NCBI RefSeq assembly: GCF_022436485.1
Contig: NZ_JAKUDO010000001.1
Location: 186,001 to 250,000, forward strand
Direction: 5' to 3'
From: Agrococcus sp. ARC_14
Lineage (GTDB): Bacteria; Actinomycetota; Actinomycetes; Actinomycetales; Microbacteriaceae
Length of the DNA stretch: 64,000 nucleotides
Positions 35,645-43,827 of this stretch are shown here, piece after piece. Both the position numbers and the translations under genes were made by a program. Position 1 is the stretch's first letter, and each line of letters starts with the position of its first letter. Under the pieces are notes generated by a model that was given only the letters and a program-made list of their open reading frames with translations, had not been told where the DNA came from and did no database searches.

Positions 35645-36537
35645 CAGCGCACGCCAACCACGACGGGTTCGGCTGCCCGCGTCGGGCGCCCCCGCAGGGC
35701 GCCGACGCCGAGCGCCACCAGATACCCCGCGATCATCGTGAGGGCCACGGTCGCGCCGGGGGCCGCATCCACCCCCGCCTCCGCCAGCTGCACCACGAGC
35801 CAGAGGCCGAGCCAGCCGGTGACGGCGCCGAACAGGATCGAGATCGCGATCGCGGTGGGCAGCGAGCGAGTGAGGGCGCGGGCCGCGGCCGTCGGCACGA
35901 TGACGACGGCGAGCGCGAGGAGCGTGCCGACCGAAGCGGAGGCAGCGACCACGACCAGGGCGATCGCGACCGTGCCGACCACCTCCAGCGCGAGCACCGG
36001 CAGCCCGGCGCGGCGGGCGCCCGCGGGGTCGAAGGCGGCGAAGAGCTGCTGCCTGCCGGTCACGACGATGAGCGCAACGGCGACCGCGATGAGCGTGAGC
36101 GCGACGCCCAGATCGCTCCAGGTGATCGTGAGGAGGCGGCCGAAGAAGAAGTCGGAGATGCTGCTGCCCGAGCCGCGCGAGACCGAGACGAGCACGACCC
36201 CGAAGGAGAAGAAGGTGGTGAGCACGATCGCCACGGCCGTGTCGCGCGGCTGACCGCGGCGCGAGATGAGCGCGAGCACGACGGCGGCGGCGAGCGCCGC
36301 GCCGACCGCGCCGGGCAGCAGGCCCGCGGTGCCGCCGAGGGCCGCGCCGATCGCGAGCCCGGGGAAGACAGCATGCGTGAGGCCGTCGGTCGAGAACTCG
36401 AGTCGGCGCAGGTGCACGAGCACGCCGACGGTGCCCGCGGCGACGGCGAGCGCGATCAGCAGCAGCAGCGGCCGGCCCATGAACGGCGCCGCGAAGGGCG
36501 TGAACGGGTCGAGCAGCGCTGCCTGCAGCGGCGTCAT
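35644..36537 (-). CDS. znuB: Zinc ABC transporter permease (second)
   Basis: The 297-aa ABC-3 family permease has the same fold as its neighbour: DGLTHAVFPGLAIGAALGG coupling motif, ISDFFFGRLLTITWSDLG, SVGTLLALAVVIVPTAAARAL. The N-terminus is slightly longer. ATG overlaps the ATPase stop (ATGA). Two non-identical permeases in one operon imply a heterodimeric membrane channel. Confidence 0.9.
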   Translation of the reverse strand: MTPLQAALLDPFTPFAAPFMGRPLLLLIALAVAAGTVGVLVHLRRLEFSTDGLTHAVFPGLAIGAALGGTAGLLPGAVGAALAAAVVLALISRRGQPRDTAVAIVLTTFFSFGVVLVSVSRGSGSSISDFFFGRLLTITWSDLGVALTLIAVAVALIVVTGRQQLFAAFDPAGARRAGLPVLALEVVGTVAIALVVVAASASVGTLLALAVVIVPTAAARALTRSLPTAIAISILFGAVTGWLGLWLVVQLAEAGVDAAPGATVALTMIAGYLVALGVGALRGRPTRAAEPVVVGVR

Positions 36538-37349
36538 CCGGCGTCGCGCTCGGCCGGATCGTCGGCGGCGAGCAGGTGGTGGTGCACGGCGTGCTCGACC
36601 GCGTGGTGCTCGGTGGTGGCGAGCGTGTGCCCGTCGATCTCCATCACGTGGCTCGCGAACGCCGCCTCGACCTGCTCGAGCGTGAGCACGCAGGCGGTGT
36701 CGTCGAACGCGATCTGCCGCTCGTTGACGAGCAGGGTGCGATCGCAGACGGCGCGGGCGAGCTCGAGGTCGTGGGTGGTGATGAGCAGGGCGACGCCCCG
36801 CGCCTTCAGGGTGCGGATGGTCTCCACGAGCGCGTCGCGGGAGCCCTGGTCGAGGCCGTTGAAGGGCTCGTCGAGCAGCAGCAGCACCGGCTCGCTCGCG
36901 AGCGCCCGCGCCAGCAGGCCGCGCTGTCGCTGCCCGCCGGAGAGGTCGCCGAAGCGGGTGCGACGGTGCTGCGCGAGCCCGACGGCCTCGAGCGCGTCGG
37001 CGATGATCCGGCGGTCGCCGCCGCCCGGCCAGCGCAGGCCGAGCCTGGGCGTGCGGCCCATCGAGACCACCTGCTCGAGCGTGACCGGGAACGACGGGTC
37101 GATCTCGCTCGACTGCGGCAGCGTGCCGATCTCTCCCCTGCCGGTCGGCACGCGGAAGACCGCGGCGTCGTGCTGCGCGATGCCGAGGATGCCGGAGAGC
37201 AGCGTCGACTTGCCCGCGCCGTTCGGCCCGATCAGGGCGACGGCCTCCCCCGGCCGCACCGTGAAGGAGACGTCGGTGAGCACGGGTGCCCCCCCGTAGC
37301 CGAAGGAGGCATCCCCGATCTCGACGATCGTGTCCCGCTGCTCGCTCAC
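36534..37349 (-). CDS. znuC: Zinc ABC transporter ATP-binding protein
   Basis: The 271-aa ATPase has Walker A GPNGAGKST, Q-loop TLPQSSEIDPSFP, signature DLSGGQRQRGLLARAL, Walker B VLLLLDEPFNGLD and H-loop TTHDLELARAV, with spacing typical of metal importers. The C-terminus is His-rich (HHAVEHAVHHHLL), consistent with zinc. GTG at 37349 overlaps the znuA stop (GTGA) and also has CAGAAT 7 nt away, which could start a secondary internal transcript. Confidence 0.92.
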   Translation of the reverse strand: MSEQRDTIVEIGDASFGYGGAPVLTDVSFTVRPGEAVALIGPNGAGKSTLLSGILGIAQHDAAVFRVPTGRGEIGTLPQSSEIDPSFPVTLEQVVSMGRTPRLGLRWPGGGDRRIIADALEAVGLAQHRRTRFGDLSGGQRQRGLLARALASEPVLLLLDEPFNGLDQGSRDALVETIRTLKARGVALLITTHDLELARAVCDRTLLVNERQIAFDDTACVLTLEQVEAAFASHVMEIDGHTLATTEHHAVEHAVHHHLLAADDPAERDAG

Positions 37350-38407
37350 GAGAGCGATTCTGGCACCTGCAGCGGCTCCGCCCCCCACGCGGTGACGATC
37401 GCGGTGGTGTTGTGGATCTGCGCGCCGATGTAGGTGCTCGTCGCGCTGCCGTCCGGCCCGAGCGCGTCGGCCGCGAGCGCATCCTCGCCCTGGCGCAGCT
37501 CGACGTCGGCCTCGCGGGCGATCGTCGCTGCCAGCTGCGGGTCGATGGCGTTCTCGCTGAAGACCACCGGCGTGCCCGTCGCGCGGATCTCCGCGACCAG
37601 CTCGTCGATGTGCGCTGCGCTCGCATCGGCGCTGTCATCGAGGCTCGGCAGCACGGTGCCGACCACCTGCACGTCGAAGGCGCGCTCCAGGTAGCCGAAG
37701 GTGTCGTGCGTCGTGACCACCAGGCGCTCCTCGACCGGCACCTGGTCGATCGATCCGCGCATCCACTCGTCCAGATCGGCGAGCTGCGCGAGGTAGGCAG
37801 TGGCGGATGCGTCGATGTCGGCCCCGGGGTCCGCCGCGGTCACGGCGTCGACGATGGCCTCCGCCTGCAGGATCACGTTGGCGGGATCCGTCCAGACGTG
37901 CGGGTCGAACTCGCCGTGGTCGTGGCCCTCGTGGCCCTCCTCAGCGTGCTCCTCGTCGGCGTGGTCGTGCTCGGCGTGCTCCTGGGCGGTCTCGCCTGCG
38001 TGCTCGTCGCCGTGATCGTGCCCTGCGTGCGGGTCGTCCTCCGCGGCGATCAGGTCGAGCGCCCCCGAGGTGTCGACGAGCGTGCCGCCGAAGCCCGATG
38101 CCTCGACGGTGTCGTCGAGCCAGCCCTCGAGCCCCGCGCCGCTGACGATCAGGAGGTCGGCGTCCGCGAGCGCGCTGAGCGCCGTCGGGCCGGGGTCGAA
38201 GGCGTGCGCCGAGGCGCCCGGCTGCAGCAGGCTCGTGACGTCTGCGGCATCCCCCACCAGCTCGCGCGTGACGTCGGCGAGCTGCGTCGTGGTGACGACG
38301 ATCTCGAGCCGATCGTCGGTCGAGCCCGACCCGCTGGCCGGGCCGGCGCATCCGGTGAGCACGAGCGCGAGGGCGCCGGTGGCGCCGAGGGCGGGAAGCA
38401 TCCGCAT
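37346..38407 (-). CDS. znuA: Zinc-binding lipoprotein of the Znu importer
   Basis: The 353-aa product starts with a lipoprotein signal (LALVLTGC, lipid-anchored Cys20). It is a cluster A-I solute-binding protein with zinc ligands in GASAHAFDP (His68), DPHVWTDP (His170) and VVTTHDTFGY, plus a His/Asp/Glu-rich loop at residues 127-164 that is diagnostic of zinc rather than manganese or iron binding. It is the first gene of the operon. A Zur-like box overlaps its -35 element. Extracytoplasmic, membrane-anchored. Confidence 0.93.
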   Translation of the reverse strand: MRMLPALGATGALALVLTGCAGPASGSGSTDDRLEIVVTTTQLADVTRELVGDAADVTSLLQPGASAHAFDPGPTALSALADADLLIVSGAGLEGWLDDTVEASGFGGTLVDTSGALDLIAAEDDPHAGHDHGDEHAGETAQEHAEHDHADEEHAEEGHEGHDHGEFDPHVWTDPANVILQAEAIVDAVTAADPGADIDASATAYLAQLADLDEWMRGSIDQVPVEERLVVTTHDTFGYLERAFDVQVVGTVLPSLDDSADASAAHIDELVAEIRATGTPVVFSENAIDPQLAATIAREADVELRQGEDALAADALGPDGSATSTYIGAQIHNTTAIVTAWGAEPLQVPESLS

Positions 38408-38442
38408 GAGCAGTCCTTGTCAGCACAGCGACTTGCCGTGCC

Positions 38443-38477
38443 CCGCAACGCTACGCGCAGTTGAGAACGATTGTCAA
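38443..38477 (-). promoter_or_regulatory. znuA promoter with Zur-like box over the -35
   Basis: The minus strand shows TTGACA (38472-38477) as -35 and TAGCGT as -10 after an 18-nt spacer. The imperfect palindrome TTGAGAACGATTGTCAA (38461-38477 on the plus strand) overlaps the -35. It fits Zur-box shape (TGA-n-AA ... TT-n-TCA). Zn-bound Zur would block RNA polymerase here. Confidence 0.78.
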
Positions 38478-38508
38478 TGTCGCCCACCGCGGATGTCCGC
38501 GAGCCGCG

Positions 38509-38514
38509 TACTCT
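38509..38514 (+). promoter_or_regulatory. -10 hexamer TACTCT of TrxR-like fusion gene
   Basis: TACTCT lies 6 nt before the ATG at 38521. Confidence 0.55.
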
Positions 38515-38520
38515 GCACGC

Positions 38521-40209
38521 ATGTCGCTCCCACTGCTGCTCGTGATCGCCGATCGGCACCTCGAGGTGCTCGGCGACGAGTTCCGAGCGCGCTATGCCCG
38601 CGACTACGCGATCGAGACCGTGACCAGTGCCGCCGCGGGCACGGAGCGTCTCCGACGCGGGGTCGCCGAGGGTGACGAGGTCGCCATGGTCGTCGCCGAG
38701 GCCGAGCTCAGCGACGGCAGCGCGATCGAGACGCTGCGCGAGGCCCATGCGATCGTGCCGACTGCCCGCCGCATCGCGCTCGTGCCCATCGACCGCTATC
38801 GCGAGCTGCTCCCTGCGATGCATCAGGCGACGGCCGACAGCGACTTCGACACCTTCGTCGGCATCCCTCGGGGCGCGCGCGACGAGGAGTTCCACACGGT
38901 GATCGTCGAGGCGCTCTCGGAGTGGGGCTGGTCGGTGGCGAAGCCCGTCGTCTCGATGGTCGACATCGTCACGGCGCCTGGCGACCCCAACGCCGCCGCG
39001 ATCCACGACCTGCTCGACCGGCTCGGCTGGGCGCACCGCAAGCTGCACGTCGACAGCGAGGAGGCGCGCCCGCTCGTCGAGGCCGCGGGCCCGGGTGCAC
39101 CGCTGCCGATCGTGCGCAACCTGCAGGGCGAGCTGCTGGTGGGGGCCACCGCGCAGGCCGTCGCCGAGCGCATGTACAGCGCCGTCGACGACATCCCGCC
39201 CGGCACGGTCGCCGACGTCGCCGTGATCGGCGCCGGCCCCGCGGGCCTCGCGGTCGCCGTCACCGCCGCATCCGAGGGCCTGAGCACCGTGGTGCTCGAG
39301 TCGGAGGCGATCGGCGGGCAGGCGGGCACAAGCTCGCTCATCCGCAACTACCTGGGGTTCCCGCGCGGCGTCTCTGGCATGCGGCTGACGCAGCGCGCCC
39401 GCGTGCAGGCGCTGCGGTTCGGCGCCGAGTTCTACACCGGCCGCGCCGCCGTGCGCATCGAGCCTGGCCCGCCGGACGAGCCGGAGCACCACCACGTGCT
39501 GGTCGGCGGCACGCACCTGTGCGCCCGCACGGTAGTGCTCGCCACCGGCGTCGCCTACCGGCGGCTCGGCGTCGAGAGCGTCGAGGCGCTCGTCGGCAAC
39601 GGCGTGTTCTACGGCTCGGCCACCTCCTTCGCCCGCTTCGCGAGCGGCCGCCACGTCGTCGTCGTGGGCGGCGGCAACTCGGCGGGCCAGGCCGCCCTGC
39701 ACCTGGCGCGCTTCGCCAGGAAGGTGTCGATCGTCGTGCGACGAGCGCGGCTGGACGAGACGATGTCGGCCTATCTCGTGCGCGAGATCGCCGCGAACCC
39801 CACGGTCGAGGTGACGACCGGCACGCGCGTCGTCGGTGCCGAGGGCGACCCGATGCTGCAGCGCATCGAGCTCGAGGACATCGGCTCGCTCGAGCGCCGC
39901 TCCGTCGAGGTCGACGCGATGTTCCTCATGCTCGGCGCGACGCCGGCCTGCGGCTGGTTGCCCGACGAGGTCGCCCGCGACGATCACGACTTCGTGCTCA
40001 CCGGCCGCGAGGTGCCGATGGATGCGTGGGTCGACGGATGCCCGCCCGCCGCGCTGGAGACGACGGTGCCGGGCATCTACGCCGCCGGCGACGTGCGCGC
40101 GGGCTCGATGAAGCGCGTGGCGTCGGCCAGCGGCGAGGGCGCGTCGGTGCTGCCGATGGTGCACGCGCGGCTCGCGGAGCTGCGCGCGCAGCAGCTGCTG
40201 CTGGACTGA
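38521..40209 (+). CDS. Receiver-like / thioredoxin-like / thioredoxin reductase-like fusion flavoprotein
   Basis: The product has 562 aa. Residues 1 to about 135 resemble a response-regulator receiver (LLLVIADRHLEVLG, AEAELSDGSAIE). Residues ~145-220 form a thioredoxin/glutaredoxin-like fold without CxxC. Residues 230-560 form an FAD/NADPH thioredoxin-reductase fold with VIGAGPAGLAVAVTAASEG and VVVGGGNSAGQAALHL. The redox-active CxxC of true thioredoxin reductase is replaced by FYGSATSFARF, so it cannot pass electrons to thioredoxin in the usual way. The receiver also lacks a clear phospho-Asp triad. Actinobacteria have many such fusions; the role is unclear. Divergent from znuA across a 113-bp control region. 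Confidence 0.82.
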   Translation: MSLPLLLVIADRHLEVLGDEFRARYARDYAIETVTSAAAGTERLRRGVAEGDEVAMVVAEAELSDGSAIETLREAHAIVPTARRIALVPIDRYRELLPAMHQATADSDFDTFVGIPRGARDEEFHTVIVEALSEWGWSVAKPVVSMVDIVTAPGDPNAAAIHDLLDRLGWAHRKLHVDSEEARPLVEAAGPGAPLPIVRNLQGELLVGATAQAVAERMYSAVDDIPPGTVADVAVIGAGPAGLAVAVTAASEGLSTVVLESEAIGGQAGTSSLIRNYLGFPRGVSGMRLTQRARVQALRFGAEFYTGRAAVRIEPGPPDEPEHHHVLVGGTHLCARTVVLATGVAYRRLGVESVEALVGNGVFYGSATSFARFASGRHVVVVGGGNSAGQAALHLARFARKVSIVVRRARLDETMSAYLVREIAANPTVEVTTGTRVVGAEGDPMLQRIELEDIGSLERRSVEVDAMFLMLGATPACGWLPDEVARDDHDFVLTGREVPMDAWVDGCPPAALETTVPGIYAAGDVRAGSMKRVASASGEGASVLPMVHARLAELRAQQLLLD

Positions 40210-40215
40210 GCCGGC

Positions 40216-42045
40216 TCAGGAGCCGATGGTGCGCGGCTGCGCGCCGATCGCTTCGATCGCGGCGATGAGCGTGCGCGCGTCGTGCGGCCCGCGATGCCGC
40301 ACGCCGTCGATGAAGAAGGTGGGCGTGCCGCGCGCACCGCTGTCGTGAGCGCTCTGCGCGTGCAGCCGAACGCGCCCCGCCAGCAGGTCGTCCTCGCAGT
40401 CGGCCTCGAACTGCTCGAGGTCGAGCCCGAGCTGCCCCGCGTAGCGACGCAGGTCGCGCGGCCCCAGCGCCGACTGGTTCGCGAACAGCAGGTCGTGCAT
40501 CTCCCAGAAGCGGCCCTGCCTGCCTGCCGCCTCGGCGGCGATCGCCGATCGCCAGGCCGCCGGGTGCAGATCCTCCATCGGCAGGTGGCGCACGACGTAG
40601 CGAACGCGGTCGCCGAAGCGCTCCTCCACCTGGCGCCACATGCCGGTCGCCTCGGCACAGAACGGGCACTCGAAGTCGAGGTACTCGACCACCGTGTGCG
40701 GCGCATCCGCGGGCCCGCGCGCATGATCGTGCTCATGCACGGCTGGTGTGAGCGTGAGCGGCAGGTCGGCAGCCGTCTCGCCGAAGCGGCGGCGGGCGAC
40801 CGCGAAGATCAGCCAGCCCAGCAGGCCTGCGAGCACCATGGCCAGCAGCACGCCGACGACGGCAGGGCGGCGCTCCTCGGCCGTGTCGAAGGCGAGGCCC
40901 ACGATCAGCAGCGACATCGTGAAGCCGATGCCCGAGAGCGCGGCGCCACCCATGACGCTGCCGAAGCCCACCCCGTCGGGCAGCCGACCCCATCCGAACC
41001 GCACGATCAGCCAGGTGCCGCCGGCGATGCCGACCAGCTTGCCGACCACGAGCCCGACAACGATGCCCCACATCACCGAGGAGCCGATCGCCTCGGGGAT
41101 CGCGTCGCCGCGCAGGTCGATGCCGGCGTTCGCGAGCGCGAAGACGGGCACGATCACGAGCGAGACCGGCGTGCGCAGGGCGTTCGAGAAGCGCTCGCTC
41201 ACCGCGATCGAGCGAGAGAGCCCGCGCTGGGCGTCGCGCGCCACCGACGCCTCCGGCGACTGCCAGTAGGAGACGAACAGGCGCTTGGCGCGCACCACGC
41301 CCTGCCGATCCGGTGCGAAGGAGGGGATCAGCAACCCCGCGGCCATGCCGGCGATGGATGGGTGGATGCCCGAGAGCAGGGTGGCGAGCCAGAGCACGAC
41401 GACCACGAGCACGTAGGGCGCGGTGCGCCACTCGCGCAGCCTGCCCAGCAGCCACAGCAGCACGAGGCACGCGGCCGCGATCACCAGCGGCCAGATGCGC
41501 ACGTCATCGGAGTAGACGACGCCCACGATCAGCACGGCGAGGAAGTCGTCGACGACGGTGAGCGTGAGGAGGAACATGCGCAGCTGGTTCGACATCGACG
41601 GGCCGACGAGCGCGAGCGTGCCGAGCAGGAACGCGGTGTCGGTGCCCACCACGGCGCCCCACGCCTGCGGGGCGTCGCGACCCGCGATGACGAGGAACAG
41701 CAGCGCGGGGAGCGCGACGCCCGCGGCGCCCGCCACGAGCGGTGCGATCGCCCGCGTGCGATCGCGCAACGAGCCGACCGCGAGCTCTTGTCGCACCTCG
41801 AGCCCGATGAGCAGGAAGAACAGCACCATCAGCCCGTCGTTCACCCAGTGGTGCAGGCTCAGCTCGAGCCGCTCCTCGCCGAGCGCGACGACCAGCGGGG
41901 TCTCCCAGAACTCGGCGTACGACTGCGAGAGGGGCGAGTTGGCGAGCAGCAGCGCGATCGCTGTGACGGTGAGCAGCATGATCGCGCCGCCGCTCTCCGA
42001 GCGCAGCCGAGCGAACCAGCGTGCACGGGTCGCTTCGTCTCTCAT
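40216..42045 (-). CDS. nhaA: Na+/H+ antiporter NhaA fused to a DsbA-like thioredoxin domain
   Basis: The product has 609 aa. Residues 1-430 are the NhaA antiporter with motifs VNDGLMVLFFLLIGLEVRQE, GTDTAFLLGTLALVGP and LTVVDDFLAVLIVGV, whose Asp pair (VVDD) binds Na+. Residues ~440-609 form a DsbA-like fold with a C460-P-F-C463 active site in YLDFECPFCAEATG and the cis-Pro in GTPTFFIDG. The fusion is known in actinobacteria. The ATG (42043-42045) follows GGAGGCATC, a good ribosome site. It is convergent with the TrxR-like fusion, stops 6 bp apart. Confidence 0.92.
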   Translation of the reverse strand: MRDEATRARWFARLRSESGGAIMLLTVTAIALLLANSPLSQSYAEFWETPLVVALGEERLELSLHHWVNDGLMVLFFLLIGLEVRQELAVGSLRDRTRAIAPLVAGAAGVALPALLFLVIAGRDAPQAWGAVVGTDTAFLLGTLALVGPSMSNQLRMFLLTLTVVDDFLAVLIVGVVYSDDVRIWPLVIAAACLVLLWLLGRLREWRTAPYVLVVVVLWLATLLSGIHPSIAGMAAGLLIPSFAPDRQGVVRAKRLFVSYWQSPEASVARDAQRGLSRSIAVSERFSNALRTPVSLVIVPVFALANAGIDLRGDAIPEAIGSSVMWGIVVGLVVGKLVGIAGGTWLIVRFGWGRLPDGVGFGSVMGGAALSGIGFTMSLLIVGLAFDTAEERRPAVVGVLLAMVLAGLLGWLIFAVARRRFGETAADLPLTLTPAVHEHDHARGPADAPHTVVEYLDFECPFCAEATGMWRQVEERFGDRVRYVVRHLPMEDLHPAAWRSAIAAEAAGRQGRFWEMHDLLFANQSALGPRDLRRYAGQLGLDLEQFEADCEDDLLAGRVRLHAQSAHDSGARGTPTFFIDGVRHRGPHDARTLIAAIEAIGAQPRTIGS

Positions 42046-42153
42046 GATGCCTCCGCGCTCAGAATAGCCAGCCGTCCGCGGCGCGAGCAGGCCCTGCCGA
42101 TGCCCCTCACTCCGGCACCTCCGCCCCGCAACACTCGCGCAACACGGCGAGCG

Positions 42154-42159
42154 TAGGCT
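42154..42159 (+). promoter_or_regulatory. -10 hexamer TAGGCT of nadE
   Basis: TAGGCT lies 7 nt before the ATG at 42167. Confidence 0.55.
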
Positions 42160-42166
42160 CGCAGCC

Positions 42167-43000
42167 ATGGCGACCTCCTCCATCGGCACCCGGCAGTCGG
42201 CGATCATCGCCGCCCTCGGCGTGCGCCCCCAGATCGACCCGCCCGCAGAGCTCGAGCGACGCATCCGCTTCCTCGTCGACTACCTGGGTGCCAGCGGCGC
42301 CAAGGGCTTCGCGCTCGGCATCTCCGGCGGCCAGGACTCCACGCTCGCCGGGCGCATCGCGCAGCTCGCCGTCGAGCGCGTGCGCGAGGCCGGCGGCGAG
42401 GCGACGTTCGTCGCGGTGCGGCTCCCCTACGGCGTGCAGCGGGATGAGGCGGATGCGCAGCTCGCCCTCGAGTTCATCGGCGCGGATCGAGAGACGGTCG
42501 TCGACATCAAGCCCGGCGTCGACGCGCTCGAGGCCTCGGTGGAGGCGGCGATCGGCGAGGTGAGCGACTACCACAAGGGCAACGTGAAGGCGCGGGCCCG
42601 GATGATCGCGCAGTACGCGATCGGCGGGCAGCTCGGACTGCTCGTGCTCGGCACCGACCACGCGGCGGAGGCGGTCACCGGCTTCTACACGAAGTACGGG
42701 GACGGTGGCGCCGACCTGCTGCCGCTCTCGGGGCTTACGAAGGGGCAGGGCAAGGAGCTGCTGCGGCTGCTCGAGGCGCCAGAGCGGCTCTGGAAGAAGG
42801 AGCCCACCGCCGACCTGCTGGACGGCACGCCGGGCCAGGCCGATGAGGCGGAGCTCGGGCTCAGCTACGAGCAGATCGACGCCTTCCTGCGCGGGGAGCC
42901 CGTCGACGACGCCGTCGCCCAGGAGATCGTCGCCAAGTACGACCGCACCGAGCACAAGCGCCAGCTGCCGCCGGGCCCGGACGACGCCTGGTGGCGCTGA
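42167..43000 (+). CDS. nadE: Ammonia-dependent NAD synthetase
   Basis: The 277-aa product is a complete NadE without a glutaminase domain. It has the PP-loop SGGQDST at residues 53-59, [29 protein letters not shown], and the substrate-binding [22 protein letters not shown]. It amidates nicotinate adenine dinucleotide to NAD with ATP and ammonia, the last step of NAD synthesis. The ATG is 7 nt from TAGGCT. Monocistronic. Confidence 0.95.
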   Translation: MATSSIGTRQSAIIAALGVRPQIDPPAELERRIRFLVDYLGASGAKGFALGISGGQDSTLAGRIAQLAVERVREAGGEATFVAVRLPYGVQRDEADAQLALEFIGADRETVVDIKPGVDALEASVEAAIGEVSDYHKGNVKARARMIAQYAIGGQLGLLVLGTDHAAEAVTGFYTKYGDGGADLLPLSGLTKGQGKELLRLLEAPERLWKKEPTADLLDGTPGQADEAELGLSYEQIDAFLRGEPVDDAVAQEIVAKYDRTEHKRQLPPGPDDAWWR

Positions 43001-43117
43001 ACTGGTGGGAGCTGAGGCCCTAAACCTGCAGCAGCGCAGGCGCCCCTGGAATCGAGGCCAAGCCGGCGACGAAGCGACTGATTGCCTACACTTCGTGGAA
43101 ACTCACCCTCTTAATGT

Positions 43118-43666
43118 TCACAGGATCGGACCGAACGGACCGTCCTTACGTATCTCCTCGAGCAGCGCGTCGTAATCTGCGGCGAAATCCGCCCGGGCCT
43201 GCTCCAGTCTCGTAGCGCCATGAGACGGTGATTCCACAAGTCCCTCCGCCGTAGAACGGTATCGTTGAAGCGAATCAATTAGTTGTCGCATTGCATGGCG
43301 GACTGATTCGGGCGCAACCATTCCGAGCTCCACGAATGCTGACTTCGCCCGTGCGCTATCTGAATCTAGGATTTCTCCACGCCACCCAACCTCGTACTCT
43401 CGCTCATCACGGGCAGAATCCTGCGACGCGAACTCGATGAGTTGCTGACCGTTCTTGTCTACGTGTTGGGCCAACGACATCGCATAGTCGAGAGCTTTCA
43501 GGTATGCCGAGTAACGATGGTGACTTAGCGACATTTCGCGCTCGCGGGTGGCGGCGTGTTTCGCAGCGAGCACTTGCGCGACGATCGTCGCAGCCCCACC
43601 AACGACCGCACCACCGAGCGCCGCTAGACCTGTGACAGTCGAAACGAACATCGCATCCGGTTCCAT
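43118..43666 (-). CDS. Membrane-anchored orphan protein in an AT-richer island
   Basis: The product has 182 aa. One hydrophobic segment (FVSTVTGLAALGGAVVGGAATIVAQVL in plain reading, about residues 6-32) is followed by a soluble helical region with charged heptads (KHAATREREMSLSHHRYSAYL) and a C-terminal DALLEEIRKDGPF. No family is recognised. Its base composition is visibly lower in GC, and it uses AT-ending codons avoided by neighbours, over roughly 43080-43740. This suggests recent transfer, though no mobile-element ends are seen. The ATG at 43664-43666 is set by TACGAT (minus) 6 nt upstream. Confidence 0.72.
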   Translation of the reverse strand: MEPDAMFVSTVTGLAALGGAVVGGAATIVAQVLAAKHAATREREMSLSHHRYSAYLKALDYAMSLAQHVDKNGQQLIEFASQDSARDEREYEVGWRGEILDSDSARAKSAFVELGMVAPESVRHAMRQLIDSLQRYRSTAEGLVESPSHGATRLEQARADFAADYDALLEEIRKDGPFGPIL

Positions 43667-43672
43667 ACCGCA

Positions 43673-43678
43673 ATCGTA
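43673..43678 (-). promoter_or_regulatory. -10 hexamer TACGAT of the AT-richer orphan gene
   Basis: The minus-strand TACGAT lies 6 nt from the ATG at 43666, so even this compositionally odd gene has a host-type leaderless start. Confidence 0.5.
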
Positions 43679-43827
43679 AGTGTCGCGGATTGCGCCCGCT
43701 TCTGTGTGGAAGCGGATTCCACTACACCGGGCTGACGCAATATTGACCGATCGGTGTCCGCTTCTCTTTGGCGCGGGCCTCTGCAGGTGGGTGGATTCGC
43801 ACACGCCGTTGCAGAATCGGCGGTGCC

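Noticed and set aside
43080..43740. Insertion sequence or integron around the AT-richer gene
   Set aside because: No transposase, integrase, terminal inverted repeats or target duplications are visible at its borders.
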